Positions 1 to 4,060 of a DNA stretch of 9,459 nt are shown here, piece after piece. Each line of letters starts with the position of its first letter. Position 1 is the stretch's first letter. This DNA comes from Bdellovibrionales bacterium (GTDB lineage: Bacteria > Bdellovibrionota > Bacteriovoracia > Bacteriovoracales > Bacteriovoracaceae), in contig SXUH01000296.1 of the NCBI GenBank assembly GCA_005791855.1, positions 1 to 9,459 on the forward strand. Direction: 5' to 3'. A program made the translations under genes and the position numbers. The notes under the pieces are model-generated. The model did no database searches. It had not been told where the DNA came from and was given only the letters and a program-made list of their open reading frames with translations.

Positions 1-132
<132 letters not shown>

Positions 133-198
133 CCCTTTTTGATTTTCAAGCACATGGATTTCTGTTAAAAATATCGTCTAATCGGAGACCATTTTTTT

Positions 199-657
199 AT
201 GACAACTTTCTTAATCGCACTTCACGTCGTTATCTGCATCCTTCTCGTGGTCACAGTTCTCCTCCAGTTCGGTAAAGGTGCCGAGATGGGAGCAGTGATG
301 GGAAGCGCCGGCGCCTCGCAGGCCGTGTTCTCAAGTTCCGCCAAGGGGAACTTCATGACCAAGCTCACTTCCATCCTCGCCATCAGCTTCATGGTGAACT
401 CCATCGTCCTCACGACTCTGAAGTCCCGCGAAGCCAAGCGGTCTCTCTTCGACAACGAAGCACCGGTGGCCGCTCCGCTCAACTCTGACGTCGAAGCCCT
501 CGATACCAAGGACGTGAAGACCGTCGCTCCGAGCGACGCTCCAGCAGGTGCGCCGAACACCGACACCCCTGCGGCGACCCAGCCGACCGCTTCTCCAGTG
601 GCCCCGGTTCCTGCGACCACTTCCCCGTCGACGACTCCCCCGAAAACCGTAGAATAA
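199..657 (+). CDS. secG: Protein translocase subunit SecG with long Ala/Pro/Thr-rich tail
   Basis: This is SecG, the small accessory subunit of the SecYEG inner-membrane channel, which helps SecA-driven protein export. The 152-residue product has a first membrane helix at about residues 3-22. The conserved cytoplasmic loop follows, with QFGKGAEMG at 23-31 and a Gly/Ala/Ser-rich stretch to about 50. The second helix lies at about 55-74 and is followed by a basic patch (KSREAKR). The two-helix core matches the family. The remainder, about residues 86-152, is a low-complexity tail rich in Ala, Pro and Thr, which makes the protein longer than the roughly 75-110 residues usual for SecG. Known SecG topology would place this tail in the periplasm. 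A GGAG at 184-187 precedes the ATG by 11 bases, a rather long spacing. The gene follows tpiA and converges on the HD-GYP gene. Confidence 0.93.
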   Translation: MTTFLIALHVVICILLVVTVLLQFGKGAEMGAVMGSAGASQAVFSSSAKGNFMTKLTSILAISFMVNSIVLTTLKSREAKRSLFDNEAPVAAPLNSDVEALDTKDVKTVAPSDAPAGAPNTDTPAATQPTASPVAPVPATTSPSTTPPKTVE

Positions 658-660
658 GCC

Positions 661-688
661 TCGCCCCCGGGTCCTAGATCCGGGGCGA
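661..688 (+). terminator. GC-rich hairpin just after secG, possible terminator
   Basis: Three bases after the secG stop, TCGCCCC (661-667) pairs perfectly with GGGGCGA (682-688). The stem can extend by two G-C pairs past one bulged C. Position and stability suit a transcription terminator for tpiA-secG, but the sequence that follows (ATCCCTTAGTAATTAA) has no run of T, so it is not a classical intrinsic terminator. It may instead be an mRNA 3'-end stabiliser or work with Rho. Confidence 0.45.
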
Positions 689-748
689 ATCCCTTAGTAA
701 TTAACCGGCTTCAAAATCGTTTAGCTCTAGGGACGAGAAATGAGGGAG

Positions 749-767
749 GACCGGGCCGCCGGTGCGG
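749..767 (+). repeat. 19-bp direct repeat, copy 1
   Basis: GACCGGGCCGCCGGTGCGG occurs here and again, identically, at 800-818. Each copy holds its own small palindrome, ACCGG-N4-CCGGT. Both copies are preceded by AATGA (739-743 and 794-798) at slightly different distances, so the duplicated unit may be longer with a small indel. A perfect 19-mer twice within 70 bases of non-coding DNA is very unlikely by chance. Confidence 0.85.
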
Positions 768-784
768 ACGTACGACTGTACGTC
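767..784. repeat. Perfect 7-bp inverted repeat with 4-base loop
   Basis: GACGTAC (767-773), loop GACT, GTACGTC (778-784). It lies between the two 19-bp repeats and starts on the last base of copy 1. It could fold as a hairpin in DNA or RNA or serve as a dyad protein-binding site. No T tract follows on either strand, so it is not an intrinsic terminator by itself. Confidence 0.7.
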
Positions 785-799
785 GCACGACCGAATGAC

Positions 800-818
800 G
801 ACCGGGCCGCCGGTGCGG
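800..818 (+). repeat. 19-bp direct repeat, copy 2
   Basis: This copy is identical to 749-767. The flank makes a slightly longer dyad here: GACCG at 800-804 against CGGTC at 816-820. It lies 32 bases before the stop codon of the leftward HD-GYP gene. Confidence 0.85.
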
Positions 819-849
819 TCAACGACGAGATTAACGATTTTCAAGCTAG

Positions 850-1995
850 TTAATGTTTGTCTTTCTTCTTGTTAGGATCGACGACCTTGATCTTCCCGAA
901 GTCCATTTCCTTCTCGAACTTCTTGATCTCTTCGATGGGGAGCTTCGCGTACGGCAGGGTCGGATCGAACTTGTCCGAGAGGCGGAGGTCCTTGGCGAAC
1001 TCGGCGCGGACGTAGCGGACGTGCTGGTCGAAGATGTCGAAGATGTCCGGGTCGAGCTTGGTGTTGCGGAACTTCCGCATGGTGTTCATGGCGTCCTGGA
1101 TGGAGAGGACCTCGTTGTAGGAGCGCTTGGTGGTGATGGCGTCGAAGAAGTCCGCGATGGTGCAGACCCGGGCCAGGAGGTGGATCTCCTCCTTCCCCTT
1201 GAGCTTCCGCGGGTAGCCGGTGCCGTCGATGTTCTCGTGGTGCTCGTTCACCACGCGGGAGATGATGCGAAGGTCGATGTCCTCGCTCACCTTGCAGTGG
1301 CCGCCGAGGAGGAGCTCGAGGCCGTAGTCCGGGTGTTTCTTGATCACGGCGTAGTCTTCGTCGGAGAGCGCGCCGGAGTTGTTCAGGATGTGGGTCGGGA
1401 TCTTGATCTTCCCGAGGTCGTGCAGCAGACCCCCGAGGCCCGCGTGCACCAGTTCCTTCCGGGTGGCGTTCGGGTTCACGGCCCGGTAGATGGAGATGCA
1501 GTACATCGAGACATTGATCGAGTGGTCGTAGGTGTAGAAATCGTGGAAGCTCAGGTTCCCGATGAGGCCCCGGAGGGATTCGATGCTGTGGTGGTCGAGG
1601 ACGTCCACCATGGACTCCACCACTTCCCGGCAGCCTTCGATGTTCTTCGAGAGGAGCTCGGTGGAGAACTCCTTGTCCTTGTCGAAGAGGTGGTGCAGGT
1701 ACTCGAGGGCCGTGTCCTTGATGACGTTGGCCTTCTTCACGTCGTCGACGTTGGACTTCATGAGGCTCCGGAGGTAGAGCTTCCGCTGGCCCTCCGGGAC
1801 GTAGAGCTGCAGGTACTTCCGGTGGAACTCCTCCAGGTCCTCGCGGCTCAGGGTCTCTCCGGCGGGGAAGATCCGCACGAACTTCTCCTTACTCTTGATC
1901 ACGGAGGAGTTGACGTAGAGGTCGACGATGAGGGGCTTGTCGACCTGGATCAGGTCGTAGCGGACGGAGAAGAAACTCTGGGGCTTGCTATCCAT
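850..1995 (-). CDS. HD-GYP domain protein, probable cyclic-di-GMP phosphodiesterase
   Basis: HD-GYP proteins hydrolyse the second messenger cyclic di-GMP through a metal centre. This 381-residue protein has the full signature in its C-terminal half: DHS at 157-159, HDLGKIKIP at 192-200 (the HD pair), His221, NEHHENIDGTGYP at 250-262 containing the catalytic-type HHE and the GYP triplet, and IADFFDAITTKRSYN at 280-294 with the metal-ligand Asp282. All expected metal-binding positions appear intact, so activity is likely. Residues 1 to about 140 show no receiver, PAS or GAF motif that I recognise and no membrane helix, so the protein is probably cytoplasmic with an uncharacterised input region. 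The tail is Lys-rich (KKKDKH). The gene has its own apparent promoter, with the start codon placed for a leaderless transcript. There is no Shine-Dalgarno, and the next in-frame Met is at residue 79, inside the protein. Confidence 0.92.
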   Translation of the reverse strand: MDSKPQSFFSVRYDLIQVDKPLIVDLYVNSSVIKSKEKFVRIFPAGETLSREDLEEFHRKYLQLYVPEGQRKLYLRSLMKSNVDDVKKANVIKDTALEYLHHLFDKDKEFSTELLSKNIEGCREVVESMVDVLDHHSIESLRGLIGNLSFHDFYTYDHSINVSMYCISIYRAVNPNATRKELVHAGLGGLLHDLGKIKIPTHILNNSGALSDEDYAVIKKHPDYGLELLLGGHCKVSEDIDLRIISRVVNEHHENIDGTGYPRKLKGKEEIHLLARVCTIADFFDAITTKRSYNEVLSIQDAMNTMRKFRNTKLDPDIFDIFDQHVRYVRAEFAKDLRLSDKFDPTLPYAKLPIEEIKKFEKEMDFGKIKVVDPNKKKDKH

Positions 1996-2001
1996 TCGGT
2001 C

Positions 2002-2007
2002 ATTATA
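2002..2007 (-). promoter_or_regulatory. -10 box (TATAAT) of the HD-GYP gene, leaderless arrangement
   Basis: On the minus strand a perfect consensus TATAAT is followed by exactly six bases (GACCGA) and then the ATG at 1995. Transcription normally begins about seven bases past the -10 box, so the first transcribed base would be the A of the start codon. The six-base stretch has no ribosome binding site, which agrees with a leaderless mRNA. No good -35 box lies 16-18 bases upstream; the nearest, TTGCCT, is 23 away. The element may therefore depend on an activator or an alternative sigma factor. Confidence 0.55.
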
Positions 2008-2065
2008 GCACTTTCTAAGTTTTATGGATGAGGCAATTATTTATCACCTCTTAATCTTGGCGGGG

Positions 2066-2092
2066 AAAACACAAGAGCCCACTTTCGTGGGC
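2066..2092 (-). terminator. Intrinsic terminator of ssb
   Basis: On the minus strand, downstream of the ssb stop, GCCCAC pairs with GTGGGC around a GAAA tetraloop (2077-2092). A T-rich tract TCTTGTGTTTT follows. An upstream AGAG (2095-2098 region) may lengthen the stem. It separates ssb from the HD-GYP promoter about 60 bases further left. Confidence 0.7.
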
Positions 2093-2123
2093 CCCTCTGA
2101 CTAAAATCAATTTACTCTGGCGG

Positions 2124-2582
2124 TTAGAACGGAATGTCGTCAGCAGCGAAGGATGAGTCGCTGGAAATCTGATACTCTTGAGATCCTGCATCATTGTTCG
2201 AAGAGTTGCTCTGGTTGTAAGAGTTGTCTACGTTCTGGTTATTGTTCGAGGCGGTTGCTCCACCAATGAACTGAACGGAGTTGGCCAGGATTTCGGTGGT
2301 GTATCTCTTGTTCCCGTCCTTATCGTCCCAGGACCGAGTCTGGAGGCGACCTTCGAGGAACGCCTGACGGCCCTTCGAGAGGTACTGGTTACAAAGCTCG
2401 GCGAGCTTCCCCCAGACGACGACTCTGTGCCATTCTGTCTTCTCTTGCTTCTGACCTTGCTTGTCTGTCCAAGATTCAGTCGTCGCAAGAGAGAAGTTAC
2501 AAACCGGTGACCCACCTGGAGTGTACTTGAGTTCCGGATCCTGACCTAGACGACCGAGTAAAATAACTTTGTTTACGCTCAT
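2124..2582 (-). CDS. ssb: Single-stranded DNA-binding protein
   Basis: SSB coats single-stranded DNA during replication, recombination and repair, and recruits partner proteins through its C-terminal tip. The 152-residue product begins [18 protein letters not shown], the typical start of bacterial SSB. It has an OB fold to about residue 108, with the usual aromatic residues (Trp38, Trp51, Trp57, Trp85) and the [10 protein letters not shown] strand at 71-80. A flexible Asn/Ser/Gln-rich linker runs from about 109 to 145, and the acidic tip AADDIPF closes the protein, matching the conserved DDIPF end. Length is normal. A strong Shine-Dalgarno AAGGAG (complement of 2588-2593) sits 5 bases before the ATG. 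The codon use and base composition are clearly less GC-rich than in the neighbouring HD-GYP and TadE/G-like genes. The 194 bases upstream are AT-rich; I could not place a confident promoter there. Confidence 0.96.
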   Translation of the reverse strand: MSVNKVILLGRLGQDPELKYTPGGSPVCNFSLATTESWTDKQGQKQEKTEWHRVVVWGKLAELCNQYLSKGRQAFLEGRLQTRSWDDKDGNKRYTTEILANSVQFIGGATASNNNQNVDNSYNQSNSSNNDAGSQEYQISSDSSFAADDIPF

Positions 2583-2776
2583 AGAAGCTCCTTAATCGCA
2601 TGGGAGGCGAATAAATAAAGTAATGGTTTCCCTATTCATCATTCATACCTCAATTAGTATTTAGAAGGAAAAGCATTTTTGCTTAACATTTTCTGTCTAC
2701 TAAGAATGAAAAACACGGGCCACGGAGAGCTTCTTTAACTGTCTGAATTTAAGTTTTACTGATGCGATTCGCTAAA

Positions 2777-3154
2777 TTAATGAGAGGACTTTTGAGCGGA
2801 GTCTTCGGTCTTCGTTCGCTTGAAGACGGGGCTGTTCGGATTCTCTTTCAAGAACTCTTCCACCCTCTGTCGAGCGAGCTTCACATCTTTCTTGTACCAG
2901 GTCGGATCGAACCCGCAGAACGGGCACTTCAGGTCCTTCCGGTAGAGGGACTTGTGGATGCTCTCGAAGATCCCCCACACCACCGGAAGGCCCATCACCC
3001 CTTTCCAGGAGAGCCACGGGTAGAGAGCGGCGGCGATGCCCAGGGTGAGGACGAAGATCTGGATGAGGTGGGAAGACGTGAGCCTGCGGGAGTACCGGAG
3101 CTTCCTCGGCGAGCGGCAGAGGGCGCAGAAACAGTCGGTGGTGCTTTTCTTCAT
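2777..3154 (-). CDS. Small two-helix membrane protein with split zinc-knuckle cysteines
   Basis: I do not recognise this 125-residue protein as a named family. It begins MKKSTTDCFCALCRSPRK, with cysteines 8, 10 and 13 (a CxxC at 10-13) followed by a basic stretch. Two likely membrane segments lie at about residues 30-48 and 53-70, forming a tight hairpin. Immediately after is a second knuckle, CPFCGFDP (Cys77 and Cys80), then a Lys/Glu-rich helix and a polar tail. The two CxxC pairs would both face the cytoplasm if the hairpin crosses the membrane twice, and could together bind one zinc ion; this is inference from layout. The Shine-Dalgarno AGGAG lies about 5 bases before the ATG. It is the first of three leftward genes, but 194 bases separate it from ssb. 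I see no hairpin terminator after it, only an isolated T run, so read-through into ssb is possible. Confidence 0.8.
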   Translation of the reverse strand: MKKSTTDCFCALCRSPRKLRYSRRLTSSHLIQIFVLTLGIAAALYPWLSWKGVMGLPVVWGIFESIHKSLYRKDLKCPFCGFDPTWYKKDVKLARQRVEEFLKENPNSPVFKRTKTEDSAQKSSH

Positions 3155-3224
3155 CGAATCTCCTCTCAGTATTAGACCACAGATCGAAGTCCCGAGTTAT
3201 TCTGCAAAAAATGCCGGGGGCTTG

Positions 3225-3268
3225 GTCCTGGGAAAGGACTGCTGGGCACCCTTCGGCGCCCAGGTTTT
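3225..3268. other. Two tandem hairpins, the second terminator-like on the plus strand
   Basis: Hairpin 1 is GTCCT (3225-3229), loop GGGAA, AGGAC (3235-3239). Hairpin 2 is CTGGGC (3242-3247) with GCCCAG (3258-3263), an inner CC-GG pairing and a CTTC loop; it is followed on the plus strand by GTTTT. No plus-strand gene lies upstream to need a terminator. The pair may be the 5' untranslated structure of the leftward membrane-protein gene, the end of an unseen small RNA, or a block to antisense transcription into the region. Confidence 0.45.
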
Positions 3269-3540
3269 GGTGAAGTTTCAGGGGGGTAAAAACAGCGGGG
3301 TTTGCTAGGAGAGGATTACCGAATTCACCCAACGTGCAACTTCCAAAGATCGGCACCCTTTGGATGTTTAACACGTCGCAAGAGCCGTACCAAAGAAGAC
3401 GGCCGTGAATCCACCTACTTCCGCCCTTGGACCCTGGCCCCGGTGACAAAAAGAGACCCCCTCATTGACCCTATGGAGCCCTGTAAAATTCCTCCACCCC
3501 CCCTGTCGCTTGGGAGGGCTCGTGGTACTGCCCTTGAAAA

Positions 3541-3546
3541 AAGGAG
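3541..3546 (+). promoter_or_regulatory. Ribosome binding site that fixes the start at 3552
   Basis: AAGGAG lies 5 bases before the ATG at 3552, optimal for initiation. An earlier in-frame ATG at 3465 has no such site and would add a 29-residue leader that hides the signal peptide, so 3552 is chosen. Confidence 0.85.
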
Positions 3547-3551
3547 ATCCC

Positions 3552-3962
3552 ATGAAACGTTTCATCGCACCGCTGGTCCTCGCGTCCGTCTTCCTCTCGA
3601 CGGCCTCCGCGCAAACCTCCAAAGTCGACGTCTGGTCCTGCGTAGACCAGGGTCGCCGGGACTACACCCTCCATGTGATCCCGGAGAACCGCGGCGCCGG
3701 CGTCTACGAGCTGACCCTCGCCCTGAACGGAACCTACTTCCTTCCCGTGAAGTCTGCGGTCGTCTCCGATGCGCAGGTTTACTTCGAAGACCGCACCACC
3801 GTCCTCCGCCGCAAGTTCTTCGGGAACGACTTCAAGGCGGACTACTCGATCTTCCTCGACGGCCGCATCCTTCGCCGGCAGCCGGGTCGACTGAGCTTCA
3901 CGAACCATCGGACCCGCGGAAAGGTCGTCCTCGATTGCCGGATCGCCGGCTCCCAAGGCTAG
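3552..3962 (+). CDS. Small secreted protein of unknown function
   Basis: The 136-residue product begins with a clear signal peptide, MKRFIAPLVLASVFLSTASA, having a basic N-terminus, a hydrophobic core and an ASA-Q cleavage site after residue 20. The mature protein of about 116 residues is therefore periplasmic or secreted. It is rich in alternating hydrophobic and polar residues (YELTLALNG, DYSIFLDGR, VVLDCR), which suggests a beta-sandwich or small barrel. Its only two cysteines, Cys30 near the mature N-terminus and Cys129 near the C-terminus, could form a disulfide closing the fold. I do not recognise a family. The gene stands alone, with a hairpin terminator just after it and a separate promoter for the next gene. 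Confidence 0.82.
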   Translation: MKRFIAPLVLASVFLSTASAQTSKVDVWSCVDQGRRDYTLHVIPENRGAGVYELTLALNGTYFLPVKSAVVSDAQVYFEDRTTVLRRKFFGNDFKADYSIFLDGRILRRQPGRLSFTNHRTRGKVVLDCRIAGSQG

Positions 3963-3971
3963 GCTCCCTAC

Positions 3972-4005
3972 CTGACCCATTAGCTCAAAATTGCTGGGTC
4001 AGTTT
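3972..4005 (+). terminator. Hairpin terminator after the secreted-protein gene
   Basis: CTGACCCA (3972-3979) pairs perfectly with TGGGTCAG (3995-4002). An inner GC/GC pairing shortens the 15-base loop, and TTTCCTCCT follows. It begins 9 bases past the stop. The T tract is short, so termination may be partial. Confidence 0.7.
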
Positions 4006-4019
4006 CCTCCTCACTTCGC

Positions 4020-4048
4020 TTTACACCTGGCCGAAGTCCCCTCAAAAT
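4020..4048 (+). promoter_or_regulatory. Sigma-70-type promoter of the TadE/G-like gene
   Basis: TTTACA (4020-4025, 5 of 6 to TTGACA), a 17-base spacer, then CAAAAT (4043-4048, 4 of 6 to TATAAT). Transcription would start near 4055, only about 6 bases before the ATG at 4061. The leader would therefore be too short for a normal ribosome binding site. Confidence 0.5.
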
Positions 4049-4060
4049 AGAAAGACGAGT

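Larger units (their letters stand above)
700..854. repeat. Nested imperfect palindrome element between convergent secG and HD-GYP genes
   Basis: Bases 701-721 and 833-853 form inverted arms: 18 of 21 positions pair as Watson-Crick, one as G-U, and two mismatch. Pair A700-T854 extends the outer end. Between the arms are two 19-bp direct repeats and a perfect 7-bp hairpin, listed separately. The right arm runs into the HD-GYP gene and covers its stop codon (complement of 850-852). The whole element is about 155 bp, contains no ORF, and could fold as one long RNA structure from either strand. It could be a bidirectional termination or mRNA-end structure, or a small non-autonomous mobile or REP-type element. 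I see no clear target-site duplication. The pairing is seen directly; the function is unknown. Confidence 0.6.
3155..3551. other. 397-base divergent intergenic region
   Basis: This region separates the leftward membrane-protein gene from the rightward secreted-protein gene. It holds the tandem hairpins at 3225-3263. On the minus strand a TAATAC sits close to the membrane-protein start, but without a convincing -35 partner. On the plus strand TTGACC and TAAAAT occur near 3468-3490 with a spacing of only about 13 bases, too short for a standard sigma-70 promoter. No ORF with a plausible start, ribosome binding site and protein-like composition lies wholly inside it. Confidence 0.5.

Noticed and set aside
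140..151. Shared 11-mer GATTTTCAAGC before secG and in the right arm at 836-846
   Set aside because: Several chance matches of this length are expected in a 9.5-kb window, and the flanks do not match.
749..818. CRISPR-like repeats
   Set aside because: There are only two copies of 19 bases with a 32-base gap that itself holds a palindrome, and no cas genes are nearby.
853..2031. Long plus-strand open frame (about 390 residues) opposite the HD-GYP gene
   Set aside because: It is antisense to a clear HD-GYP protein, made almost only of Val, Leu, Glu, Asp, Gly and Arg. It results from strong G/C-ending codon bias on the other strand.
2671..2684. AAGCA-TTTT-TGCTT inverted repeat upstream of ssb as an operator
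   Set aside because: A 5-bp AT-rich dyad is common by chance, and it does not overlap a promoter that I can identify.
2772..3449. 225-residue minus-strand open frame overlapping the small membrane protein
   Set aside because: It is in a different frame from the protein with cysteine knuckles, membrane helices and a ribosome binding site, and its own composition is not protein-like.
3302..4060. 253-residue N-terminal extension of the TadE/G-like protein
   Set aside because: The frame happens to stay open but is Arg/Pro-rich and overlaps the secreted-protein gene in another frame. It also runs through a terminator hairpin and a promoter. The membrane signature begins properly after ATG 4061.
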